From Sphingomonas naasensis (GTDB lineage Bacteria; Pseudomonadota; Alphaproteobacteria; Sphingomonadales; Sphingomonadaceae): a stretch of 64,000 nucleotides of DNA. Below the pieces are notes generated by a model that was given only the letters and a program-made list of their open reading frames with translations, was not told where the DNA came from and ran no database searches. Made by a program: the position numbers and the translations under genes. The DNA lies in the NCBI RefSeq assembly GCF_004792695.1, contig NZ_SRXU01000004.1, positions 124,001 to 188,000 on the forward strand, written 5' to 3'. Positions within the stretch are counted from its first letter, which is position 1, and each line of letters begins with the position of its first letter. This document shows positions 17,855-26,161 of this stretch, piece after piece.

Positions 17855-20800
17855 GTGGCGAAAACGAAGTATTTTGATCGCATTCTCGAAGTGCGTGGTG
17901 CATGGCGGCAACCGCGTATTGGTGAACTTCTCGAATTCGATTTCAACCGACTTGGGCGGAATACGTGGCGGGAAAAGATCGTCGGCGCCGTCGTCGACGG
18001 CCTGCTGCCGGTCCTGCTCTGGCTGGGCAGATCCTTTTTCCCGGTGTTCCGATTGAACGGCGTCTACTGGGTCTGCCGTGCCGAGGATGTCGAGGCCGTG
18101 CTCGCCGACGGCGCGACCTTTCCCACACCCTTCGGGCCGGAAATGGCGGAGCTTTCGGGCGGACACGCCGCGCCGCCCACCACCGGACCGATCGATCGCG
18201 GCGACGAGGTCAATTTCTCGCTCGGCATGGATGGGCCGGACCAGGCGCGCCAGAACGCGATTATCCGAAGCGTCGTGCTGCCCGGGGACACCGAACGCGT
18301 CGGCCGATATGCCCGCGCCTTCGCGCTCTCGCTGATTGCGGGAGGGAAGGGGCGGCTCGACGTTGTCGGCGACCTGTCGATCCGGATCCCGACCGAGATT
18401 TGCAGACGCTATTTCGGGCTCGGCATCGCTGATCCGGACAGTTTCGCGGAATGGGCGATGTCGGTCTCGGCATTGGTGTTCGCCGACCCTTATGGCGATC
18501 CCACGACACGCGAGGTCGCGCTTGCCGGAGCGCAGCGGCTGCGCCGGATCATCGACATCGCCATCGCGCGCGCCAGGCGGCCGGTCGCGCGCGCGGTCGC
18601 GCTGGGGACGCCGGATCTCGCCCAGTTGACGTTGGTCGAACGGTTGGTTGCGCTGTCGCAGCACGATCGCGCACTTGAGCTGCAGGATGACGAAATCCGC
18701 GCGATCCTGCTCGGAATGGTCGTCGGCTTCGTCCCGACCAATGGCGTCGGCGGCGCGAAGATGATCGAGGAGATCCTGCGCCGGCCGGAAGTGTTCGACC
18801 TGGCATGCAAGGTGGCGCGCGCGGGAAAGGTCGAGCGCCTCGAAGCGATTCTGCTCGAAGCGGCGCGGCTCAACCCGGGGCTGGCGCCCGGCCAATGGCG
18901 CTATTGCCCGGGGGGCGCCACCGTCGCCGGGCGCGAGATCCCCGCCGGCGCGACGGTGATGGTGGCGACGATGTCGGCAATGCGCGACCGGCGCCGCTGG
19001 GCGCATCCCGGTCGCTTCGATCCGAACCGCGGGCAGGAGCCGGGGTTGATCTTCGGTGATGGGCTCCATGAATGCGTCGGCAAATATCTGGCGATGCGGA
19101 TCATCCGCGAAGCGCTGTTGCCGCTCTTTGCGCTGCCGGGATTGCGCGTGGCGGCCGGCCCCCGGGGGCGGATGCAGCGCGTGGGCTATTTCACCAAGCG
19201 GCTCGACATGGTCTATGATGGTCCAGCCAGCACCCAGAGCCAGATCATCATCGCCATCCCGGTCGTCGATACCGGCAAGGTGACGGATATTCGCGAGGCA
19301 CTTCGCGACATGGGCAATCCGGCCTCGTCGAAAGTCACCGCGGCGCTCGATGCTACCGGGATCGTCCATTTCTCCTCTTGCTCGCTGATCAATGCGGGGG
19401 TGCCCGGAGCGCCCGAATTCCGGCTGCTGATCGAACTCAATGTCGATGGCCAGCGCGATGCCGCGATCCATTGCTATGCGGTCGCGATGGGCCGGTGGAT
19501 CCGCCCCATCGTCGCGCTCGCCCTCGGCGACGCGCCCGATTCGCTGGAAGCGGCGCTGCGCCGCCACGCGCTCGACCTGCATTTCTGGCCATGGGGATCG
19601 ACCGGGCTGCATTTCCCGGGGACAGGCGAATTCTCCGTCGCCGACATACATCGCCAACAGGCTTTGCACGCGCATGTCTGTGACAAGATCGCCGCCAATC
19701 TGGCTGGCGATGCCGACAAACTGGGCGGCCGCGCATTGCAGGTGCTGGCGAACGTCCGCCACGAGATCCGGGATGCGGCATGGGCGAATCCGGAAGACGG
19801 TGGATTGCTCGAACTCGATGCGATGCTGGTCGCGCCCACGCGCGGCGGACTCTCATTTGCGCGACGGCGGCCCGATCATGGCTTCTGGGCGCCGTTCGCG
19901 GACGTCTGGAGCGGCGGGTTGAACCACAAGGTCGGCACGGTTGCCTTCGCCACCTGGGTCGTGACGCTGCTGCTTTGCCATCATGCGCTCCGCCAGGGCG
20001 CGTGGCTGTCGCTTCCCGCGCTGGGCCACAGCATTTGGGGACTCGGCGCCGCCTTGTATCACGGCGCGCTGGGGGACGCATTGGCTGCCGGGCTGCGCGG
20101 CGGGTTGCTGGCGTTGCTGGCGTTGGTCCTCACGATCCTGTTCTGGACGCTCGTTCTGGCCGCATTGGCTTGGTTCTACCGCCGTGCCGAGCGGCTCGAG
20201 GTGCCGGATGACGAGGCTCCCGATCGCGAGCATCTGCGGGAGATCGCGGCGCGCGAGGACAGCCCGGGCCATGCCCAGAACCACATCATCGCGGTGACTC
20301 CGCTCAAGCGCGGACTGATGCGCCGCCTGTCGCTCGCGCTCGCGCTCTGGGGCATCCGGCAGAGCCTGTTGTGGTTCCGCACCGGCTTCGTCGTGACCAT
20401 GGGCACGATCCATTACGCGCGCTGGTTCCGCGTGCCCGGCACCCACACATTGGTGTTCCAGTCCAACTATGACGGCAGCTGGGAAAGCTATCTCGAGGAT
20501 TTCATCACGCGCGCGCATCAGGGGCAAACCGCGGCGTGGAGCAACGGCGTGGGGTTTCCGAACTCGGAATGGCTGATCAACAAGGGCGCGCGCGACGGTG
20601 ACCGTTTCAAGCGCTGGGTGCGGCGCCAGCAGGTGCCGACCGATTTCTGGTACAGTCGCTACCCGCAACTGACGACGCAGGAAATCCGCCGCAACGCGCT
20701 GGTGCAGGATGGCCTGGCGCGGGCCTATTCCGATACCGCAGCGCGCGCGTGGCTCGATCTGATCGGCTCGGCGCCGCGGCAGGAATATGAACTCGAGTCA

Positions 20801-22444
20801 GAAGAGATCCAGTCGATTCTGTTCCGCGGGCTGAAGCGCGCCTATTTCAGCGCCTGCATTCCCGTGCGCCTGCCGTCTGACGGCCGCAAGAGCGACTGGC
20901 TCATGCATGTGCGCGAACATTTGTCGTTCGGCGCCTATCCCAAGCTCGATGGCGCGCTCTATCTCGCACTGTCGCCAACCGGGATCGCCCGGTTCGACAG
21001 TCCGCAAGGCGACGCGGCGCTCGGCGTCGACATGCTGCGCGATTTCCCGAGCGCGTTCGCGGGCGGGATGAGCGCGCGCAGCAAGATTCTGCGCGATCCG
21101 GACCCGGAGGCGCACGGCTGGCGATGGCGCGACGCCGCTCCCGAACCCGAAGCGAATGTCGCCGATGCCGTATTGCTGATCTACGCGCCCAATTGCGCGG
21201 CGCTCGACCAGGAGATCAGCAATCATTGCGCGGCGCTGGAGGAACATGGCGGCGCGGTGGTGCACGGCGTGATCCGCACCCTGCTGCTCGACGAAGAGGG
21301 GACCGTCATCGACGGCACACCGCGCGGACGGAATGCGCCAAAGGCTGTGAGCCATGAGCATTTCGGCTTCCGCGACGGCATCTCGCAGCCGGTGATCCGC
21401 GGCACCGAACAATTCACCCCCGGCTTCGACAGGCATGATCTGGTCGAGCCAGGCGAATTCGTTCTCGGCTATCGCAACAATCAGGGCTATTTCCCGCCGG
21501 CGATCACCGTTCCCGCGGCGACGGACCTGGGCGAGAGCCTTCCGATCCTGGCGCAGAGCACGGCCTTCGGTCATCCCGATTTCGCCGGCCGGGACGATCT
21601 GCTGGCGACCCGCGATTTCGGCCGCAACGGCAGTTTCCTCGTCATTCGCCAGCTCGGACAGGATGTCGCCGGCTTCCGCCGCTTTGCGGACGGGAAGGCC
21701 GGGGAGCTCGTTGCTCATTATGGCGAGAAGGAATTGCGCGCCACTGTCGGCGAGCATGTCGACGGGGACTGGGTCGCCGCCAAGATGATGGGAAGATGGC
21801 GCGATGGCCGCCCGTTGATCGGCAATCCCCGGCGGGCGAATGAATTCAACGACCAGAAACCCAATAACGACTTTTTGTATGGCCGCGACGATCCGCGCGG
21901 CCACCAATGCCCGCTCGGCGCGCATATCCGGCGGACCAATCCGCGCGACAGCCTCGAGCCCGATGATCCGCTTGAGCAGACGATTTCCAACCGGCATCGC
22001 ATGTTGCGACGCGGGCGCAGCTATGTGTTCGATCCGGCGATCTCCGACTATGTTTCGGAACACGCGCCGGAGGCGGATGTGCAGCGCGGCATGTTGTTCA
22101 TGTGCCTGTGCGGCGATCTCGAGCGGCAGTTCGAGTTCGTGCAGCAGAGCTGGGCGACGCTGCCGTCTTTCCACGGCCTGACCGGCGAGCCCGATCCGAT
22201 CACGACCGACGCGCGCCTGTGCGAGCCGCGCGGCTATTCGATCCCCACCGCCGCCGGCCCCCTGGCGCTCAAGGAGATGCAGACCTTCGTCGAGTTTCAC
22301 GGGGGCGGCTATTTCTTCGTGCCCAGCCGCTCGGCCATTGATTATTTGATCAATCTCGACGGGCCGCGCTTCAACGAAACAAGACGATGGAAGGATGTTC
22401 TCCAGGCGCTGGGCGCGAGTCAGGCCGACGCCGGGAGCACTTGA
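17855..22444 (+). CDS. Cytochrome P450 - DyP-type peroxidase fusion, membrane-anchored
   Basis: About 1529 residues, far longer than either family alone. Residues 1-460 are a P450: EAAR (Glu335-Arg338) is the K-helix ExxR, and FGDGLHECVG carries the haem thiolate Cys407. The I helix reads GMVVGFVPTNGVGG (287-300), so the usual acid/alcohol pair is Val-Pro. Residues 475-690 are an unassigned alpha/beta region. Two transmembrane segments lie near 693-713 and 750-776. A further domain at about 800-980 (with IHYARWFRVPG and FQSNYDGSWESYLEDF) leads into a DyP peroxidase to about 1500: GFRDG with Asp1174, LGAHIRRTNPRD with proximal His1357, and an NRHRMLRRG segment near 1380 with the distal arginine. 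GTG at 17855 follows a G-rich ribosome site; a TTG at 17828 has none. The gene follows the regulator and faces the haem-peroxidase operon. Probably two haems act on a shared hydrophobic or peroxide substrate. Confidence 0.9.
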   Translation: MAKTKYFDRILEVRGAWRQPRIGELLEFDFNRLGRNTWREKIVGAVVDGLLPVLLWLGRSFFPVFRLNGVYWVCRAEDVEAVLADGATFPTPFGPEMAELSGGHAAPPTTGPIDRGDEVNFSLGMDGPDQARQNAIIRSVVLPGDTERVGRYARAFALSLIAGGKGRLDVVGDLSIRIPTEICRRYFGLGIADPDSFAEWAMSVSALVFADPYGDPTTREVALAGAQRLRRIIDIAIARARRPVARAVALGTPDLAQLTLVERLVALSQHDRALELQDDEIRAILLGMVVGFVPTNGVGGAKMIEEILRRPEVFDLACKVARAGKVERLEAILLEAARLNPGLAPGQWRYCPGGATVAGREIPAGATVMVATMSAMRDRRRWAHPGRFDPNRGQEPGLIFGDGLHECVGKYLAMRIIREALLPLFALPGLRVAAGPRGRMQRVGYFTKRLDMVYDGPASTQSQIIIAIPVVDTGKVTDIREALRDMGNPASSKVTAALDATGIVHFSSCSLINAGVPGAPEFRLLIELNVDGQRDAAIHCYAVAMGRWIRPIVALALGDAPDSLEAALRRHALDLHFWPWGSTGLHFPGTGEFSVADIHRQQALHAHVCDKIAANLAGDADKLGGRALQVLANVRHEIRDAAWANPEDGGLLELDAMLVAPTRGGLSFARRRPDHGFWAPFADVWSGGLNHKVGTVAFATWVVTLLLCHHALRQGAWLSLPALGHSIWGLGAALYHGALGDALAAGLRGGLLALLALVLTILFWTLVLAALAWFYRRAERLEVPDDEAPDREHLREIAAREDSPGHAQNHIIAVTPLKRGLMRRLSLALALWGIRQSLLWFRTGFVVTMGTIHYARWFRVPGTHTLVFQSNYDGSWESYLEDFITRAHQGQTAAWSNGVGFPNSEWLINKGARDGDRFKRWVRRQQVPTDFWYSRYPQLTTQEIRRNALVQDGLARAYSDTAARAWLDLIGSAPRQEYELESEEIQSILFRGLKRAYFSACIPVRLPSDGRKSDWLMHVREHLSFGAYPKLDGALYLALSPTGIARFDSPQGDAALGVDMLRDFPSAFAGGMSARSKILRDPDPEAHGWRWRDAAPEPEANVADAVLLIYAPNCAALDQEISNHCAALEEHGGAVVHGVIRTLLLDEEGTVIDGTPRGRNAPKAVSHEHFGFRDGISQPVIRGTEQFTPGFDRHDLVEPGEFVLGYRNNQGYFPPAITVPAATDLGESLPILAQSTAFGHPDFAGRDDLLATRDFGRNGSFLVIRQLGQDVAGFRRFADGKAGELVAHYGEKELRATVGEHVDGDWVAAKMMGRWRDGRPLIGNPRRANEFNDQKPNNDFLYGRDDPRGHQCPLGAHIRRTNPRDSLEPDDPLEQTISNRHRMLRRGRSYVFDPAISDYVSEHAPEADVQRGMLFMCLCGDLERQFEFVQQSWATLPSFHGLTGEPDPITTDARLCEPRGYSIPTAAGPLALKEMQTFVEFHGGGYFFVPSRSAIDYLINLDGPRFNETRRWKDVLQALGASQADAGST

Positions 22445-22634
22445 TGCAACCGCTATTCACGGGGTGGGAGGTGCGTCAGCCTCTGCGTCCGCTTCGCACC
22501 ACGCGAACCTTTTTGGGAAAGGCCGGGCCGAAGGGCTTAAAACCCGGCGGTCGCGCCCAAAGGCGGCCATCCATTCCCGCGACGAGCGGAGCGAATGATC
22601 CGCCGGTTGCGCCCGCGCGCCCGGACCATCGGGA

Positions 22635-22710
22635 TGGTGGGCGCTGACGGGCTCGAACCGCCGACCCTCTCGGTGTAAACGAGATGCTCTACCAACTGAG
22701 CTAAGCGCCC
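22635..22710 (-). tRNA. tRNA-Val (anticodon TAC)
   Basis: A 76-base cloverleaf including an encoded CCA. Acceptor GGGCGCT pairs with AGCGCCC, D stem is GCTC/GAGC, anticodon stem TCTCG/CGAGA encloses loop TTTACAC (anticodon TAC, reads valine GUA), and the T arm carries TTCGAGC. The 3' end faces the accessory block at lower coordinates, the orientation in which islands usually integrate, but no duplicated 3' tRNA sequence or integrase gene was found in the window. Confidence 0.95.
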
Positions 22711-22758
22711 GATCCCGTGCGCGATGCCAAAAGCGGCGCGCCGGGGCAAGGCCCGGCG

Positions 22759-23712
22759 TCACACCAGATGCAGCCCGGCGCGCTTTACCGCGCCGGCATA
22801 GCTGCGCATGCCCTCGAAGCCTCGCGCGCTCAGCCCGATATAGGCGCGGCGGCGGTCGGCCGGATCGGCCTGGCGTTCGAACAGCCCGGCTTCGTGGAGC
22901 GTCCCGATCCAGCGCAGCGCCGTCGTCGGCGGCACTGCGGCGGCGATGCACAGGCTCGAAACCGAGACCTGCCGCCGCTCGAGCCCCGCCGCGAAAAGAT
23001 CGAGCAGCATGTCCCAGGCCGGATCGGCGAACAGCTCGTCGGCGAAGAATTGCGCGCGCATCCGCCGCGCCCGGATCACCGCGCGAATTTCGGCCGCGGC
23101 GATCTCCACGCCGGCGCCGGAATCGGGGCCGCGATAGCCGACCCCACGGTCGCGCACCCCGGCACGGGGCTCGGCATCGTCGCCGCGGGTCAGCCGCGCG
23201 AGCGTCTCGGCGATCCGCGCGACTTCCTCGCTCAGCCGCCGCAGCCGCGCCGATTCGGACTCGCGGTTGACGTCGTCCATCACCCCGCGCGCCTGCCATT
23301 TCGCCGCGGCGATCGCGCTGACTCGCTCGGCGGTGCCGGGATTGCACAGGATCTGGGCGCGCGGGCCGAGCAATTGCGCCGCGGCGATGTCGATCTGCTC
23401 GGGCAGCACCGTCGCGACGATCCCGAGCGCACGTTCGCGCGCGATCGTGTCGGCGCGCGCGAGCACGAGGTCTAGCAGATCGTCCGACGCCGCGACGGCC
23501 TCGACGAGGATCAGGTCGAGCCCGTCATAATTGCTGATGTCGGCGGCGGCCTCGGCGAAGTCGATGGCGCGTCGCGCGGGGCAGCCGGCCAGTTCGAGCG
23601 CGGCGATCGCCTCGGCGGCGGCCGTTTCGCTGTCGGCGATGACCAGCGCCGTCGGCCCGCTGGCGGCATAGCCAGGAACGGCCTCGTCATGGACCATGGT
23701 CAATCTCGCCAT
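22759..23712 (-). CDS. MarR-like winged-helix regulator with N-terminal receiver-like domain
   Basis: 317 residues. Residues 15-140 have the alternating strand/helix pattern of a receiver-like domain (TALVIADSETAAAEAIAALE, later LDLILVEAVAA, LGIVATVLPEQ), but the phospho-acceptor aspartate is not clear. A helical linker follows, and residues 215-317 are a winged helix: WDMLLDLFAAGLERRQVSVS, PPTTALRWIGTL and the wing ADRRRAYIGLS typical of MarR/PadR-type proteins. The start at 23712 has GAGGCAGG upstream; the longer open frame reads as non-coding. It neighbours tRNA-Val and the pnt operon without an evident link. Confidence 0.75.
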   Translation of the reverse strand: MARLTMVHDEAVPGYAASGPTALVIADSETAAAEAIAALELAGCPARRAIDFAEAAADISNYDGLDLILVEAVAASDDLLDLVLARADTIARERALGIVATVLPEQIDIAAAQLLGPRAQILCNPGTAERVSAIAAAKWQARGVMDDVNRESESARLRRLSEEVARIAETLARLTRGDDAEPRAGVRDRGVGYRGPDSGAGVEIAAAEIRAVIRARRMRAQFFADELFADPAWDMLLDLFAAGLERRQVSVSSLCIAAAVPPTTALRWIGTLHEAGLFERQADPADRRRAYIGLSARGFEGMRSYAGAVKRAGLHLV

Positions 23713-23901
23713 CGCCTGCCTCAAGTTCGTCTTCTGTTCCGGAGATGCCGCAAGGCCCCGGAACGGGTGAGTCCGATTTCCTCCGTTTCGGAGGTTATGA
23801 GGCGACCTGCGCGGCGCTGGGCTGGAGCGAGGCTCCATATCGGAGCGGATGGCGGCGCGCCCGCGCGGGGAGCGCCGTCTGCCAATCCGACTTTACGCGA
23901 A

Positions 23902-25389
23902 CTAATCCAGTGACTTCACGATCTCTTCGACCATCTTCTTGGCATCGGCCAGAAGCATCATCGTATTGTCGCGGTAAAACAGCTCGTTGTCCACGCCCGC
24001 ATAACCGACGCCGCCCATCGAGCGTTTGATGAACAATACCGTCTTGGCCTTTTCGACGTCGAGCACCGGCATGCCGTAGATCGGCGAGCTCTTGTCGGTC
24101 TTGGCGGCGGGGTTGGTCACGTCGTTGGCGCCGATCACGAAGGCGACGTCGGTCTGCGCGAACTCGCTGTTGATGTCCTCGAGCTCGAACACTTCGTCAT
24201 ACGGCACGTTGGCCTCGGCGAGCAGCACGTTCATGTGCCCCGGCATGCGTCCCGCGACCGGATGGATCGCGTATTTCACCCGGACGCCGTGCTCCTTGAG
24301 CTTGTCGGCCATCTCCCTGAGCGTGTGCTGCGCCTGCGCCACCGCCATGCCGTAGCCGGGGACGATGATCACCTGCTCGGCCTGCTGCATCAGGAACGCG
24401 GCGTCTTCGGCCGAGCCGCGCTTCCACGGCCGGTCGGTCGCCGCCGCGGCCGCACCGCTGCCGCTGTCGCCGCCGAACCCGCCCGCGATCACGCTGATGA
24501 AGCTGCGGTTCATCGCGCGGCACATGATGTAGCTCAGGATCGCGCCCGAGCTGCCGACCAATGCGCCGGTGATGATCATCGCGCTGTTGTGGAGCGTGAA
24601 CCCCATCGCCGCCGCTGCCCAGCCCGAATAGCTGTTGAGCATCGACACCACGACCGGCATGTCCGCGCCGCCGATCGGGATGATCAGCAGGAAGCCGATC
24701 ACGAAGCTGAGCGCGGTGATCGTCCAGAACACCCACGGGCTCTGGTCGGTGAGGAAATAGCCGATCAGGCCGAGGATGCCGGCAAGAAGCGCGAGATTGA
24801 TGACATGGCGGCCGGGCAGCATGATCGGCTTGCCGCTCATATTGCCGTTGAGCTTGAGGAACGCGATCACCGAGCCCGAAAAGGTGATCGCGCCAATCGC
24901 GACGCCGAGGCCCATCTCGACCCGGCTGACCTGAAGGATGGTCACGACATCGGGGCCGTAGATCGGCCGGATCACCTGCGCGATCCCAAAGGCCAGCGGA
25001 TTGAGGAACGCCGCTGCCGCGACGAGCACCGCGGCGAGACCGACAAGGCTGTGGAACGCGGCGACGAGCTGCGGCATCGCGGTCATCGCGATCTTCCGCG
25101 CGGTCACCAGGCCGATTGCGGCGCCAATGGCAATCGCGGCCAATATCTGCCCCGCCAGCCCGAGGTCGGGCTCGAAGATGGGTTGCCCATCCAAAGCGCC
25201 CAGCGCCGTCATCGGGAAATGCGTGACGATCGTCGTCACCACCGCGATGGTCATGCCGATCATCCCGAAGCGGTTGCCCCGCTGGCTCGAGACCGGGCTC
25301 GACAGGCCGCGCAGCGCGAGGATGAAGCACACGCCCGCAACGAGATACGCGAGTGCGGCCCAAGGGTTTACCGGTGCGCCATGTTCCAT
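23902..25389 (-). CDS. pntB: NAD(P) transhydrogenase subunit beta
   Basis: 495 residues, the normal length. The N-terminal half is a bundle of about nine transmembrane helices (domain II). The C-terminal domain III binds NADP(H): VPGYGMAVAQAQHTL is the nucleotide-binding loop, followed by VKYAIHPVAGRMPGHMNVLL and GANDVTNPAAK. With PntAA and PntAB it couples proton influx to hydride transfer from NADH to NADP+ in the cytoplasmic membrane. The gene starts one base after the stop of pntAB, the last gene of the operon. Confidence 0.97.
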   Translation of the reverse strand: MEHGAPVNPWAALAYLVAGVCFILALRGLSSPVSSQRGNRFGMIGMTIAVVTTIVTHFPMTALGALDGQPIFEPDLGLAGQILAAIAIGAAIGLVTARKIAMTAMPQLVAAFHSLVGLAAVLVAAAAFLNPLAFGIAQVIRPIYGPDVVTILQVSRVEMGLGVAIGAITFSGSVIAFLKLNGNMSGKPIMLPGRHVINLALLAGILGLIGYFLTDQSPWVFWTITALSFVIGFLLIIPIGGADMPVVVSMLNSYSGWAAAAMGFTLHNSAMIITGALVGSSGAILSYIMCRAMNRSFISVIAGGFGGDSGSGAAAAATDRPWKRGSAEDAAFLMQQAEQVIIVPGYGMAVAQAQHTLREMADKLKEHGVRVKYAIHPVAGRMPGHMNVLLAEANVPYDEVFELEDINSEFAQTDVAFVIGANDVTNPAAKTDKSSPIYGMPVLDVEKAKTVLFIKRSMGGVGYAGVDNELFYRDNTMMLLADAKKMVEEIVKSLD

Positions 25390-25390
25390 C

Positions 25391-25684
25391 TCAGCGCACC
25401 TTCTTCTTGTACATCGCGAGCATGCGCGCGGTCACCGCGAAGCCGCCGAAGATGTTGATGCTGGCGAACACCACCGCGACCAGCCCCAGCCATTTCGAGA
25501 CCGCGCCCCCGCTGCCCAGCCCGACCGCCGCCGACGCGATCAGCGCGCCGACGATGATCACCGACGAGATCGCGTTGGTCACCGCCATCAGCGGCGTGTG
25601 CAGCGCCGGGGTTACCGACCAGACCACGTAATAGCCGACGAAGCACGCCAGCACGAAGATCGACAGGATCGAGATGAAGTCCAT
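25391..25684 (-). CDS. pntAB: NAD(P) transhydrogenase subunit alpha part 2 (membrane part)
   Basis: 97 residues with three hydrophobic segments ([53 protein letters not shown]). This is the small membrane part that is fused to the NAD-binding part in enterobacteria but separate in alphaproteobacteria. [18 protein letters not shown] is a strongly conserved family segment. It sits directly before pntB. Unusually, a DUF559 nuclease gene inside a palindromic repeat separates it from pntAA. Confidence 0.95.
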   Translation of the reverse strand: MDFISILSIFVLACFVGYYVVWSVTPALHTPLMAVTNAISSVIIVGALIASAAVGLGSGGAVSKWLGLVAVVFASINIFGGFAVTARMLAMYKKKVR

Positions 25685-25685
25685 C

Positions 25686-26084
25686 TTACTTTCCTTGATC
25701 CTCCCCGGAACGGGGAGGGGGACCAGCCGCAGGCTGGTGGAGGGGGCTCGCCACAAGCGAGATGATCGCGGCGGCTACTGCATCCGCATCCTGCAATACG
25801 TCTGCGGCATTGATCCGAACTAGTCGGTACCGGTTCTCACGGATGGACCGGTCACGCTCGCGATCCTGTGCGATCGCGGTCGCTGTCGAATGAATCTGAC
25901 CATCGACTTCGATCGCCCGCCGTTTCGGCGCGAAATAGAAATCGACGACATAGGGCCCGATCGCGTGGTGATTGCGAAAGTGCAGCCCTGAATTCCGGCG
26001 CCGCAAACGCTGCCACAGCAGGACCTCCGGATAGCTCATTTCACGCCGCTGCTTGCGCGCCCGCGCCGTCTCGGGCCGGAGCAT
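25686..26084 (-). CDS. DUF559 (Vsr-like) endonuclease, repeat-borne
   Basis: 132 residues from the ATG at 26084; the frame stays open upstream to 26165 through repeat sequence. The DUF559 core is plain: [32 protein letters not shown], then AIEVDGQIH, the D...ExD-type active-site strands of very-short-patch-repair-like nucleases, followed by [15 protein letters not shown]. The C-terminal tail ([17 protein letters not shown]) is translated repeat sequence. The gene is enclosed by two near-identical inverted repeats of about 56 bases and interrupts the pnt operon between pntAA and pntAB. It may be cargo of, or the mobilising enzyme for, that repeat family. Biochemical role unknown. Confidence 0.85.
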   Translation of the reverse strand: MLRPETARARKQRREMSYPEVLLWQRLRRRNSGLHFRNHHAIGPYVVDFYFAPKRRAIEVDGQIHSTATAIAQDRERDRSIRENRYRLVRINAADVLQDADAVAAAIISLVASPLHQPAAGPPPRSGEDQGK

Positions 26085-26144
26085 GCGCGGAAAGCCCCCT
26101 CCACCACGCTTCGCGCGGTCCCCCTCCCCGTTCCGGGGAGGATC
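25697..26144. mobile_element. Palindromic element carrying the DUF559 gene
   Basis: The left end (25697 onward) and the reverse complement of the right end (ending 26144) both begin GATCCTCCCCGGAACGGGGA and stay nearly identical for about 56 bases. They differ mainly in a small internal hairpin (ACCAGCCGCAGGCTGGT against ACCGCGCGAAGCGTGGT). Between the ends lies the DUF559 gene. Copies of the same ends without the gene occur at 32152-32281, 34761-34894 and, more diverged, 54643-54772. The layout is that of an autonomous element and its short non-coding derivatives; mobility is inferred. Confidence 0.7.
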
Positions 26145-26161
26145 GGGGAGCCGCTGCGTCG

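Noticed and set aside
17804-19762. Long open frame antisense to the P450 part of the fusion gene (and similar antisense frames at 20798-22300, 4586-6712, 47267-49057, 51400-53763 and 54849-56882)
   Set aside because: These are Arg/Gly/Asp-rich translations with no family motifs or ribosome sites, opposite genes with complete catalytic motifs. High GC makes such shadow frames long.
22522-22548. Intrinsic terminator after tRNA-Val
   Set aside because: GCCGGG and CCCGGC can pair, but the loop is long and no T run follows on the tRNA strand.
22457-23347. Minus-strand frame spanning the tRNA-Val and the MarR-like gene
   Set aside because: It runs through a tRNA and overlaps a better-supported regulator gene; composition is typical of a shadow.
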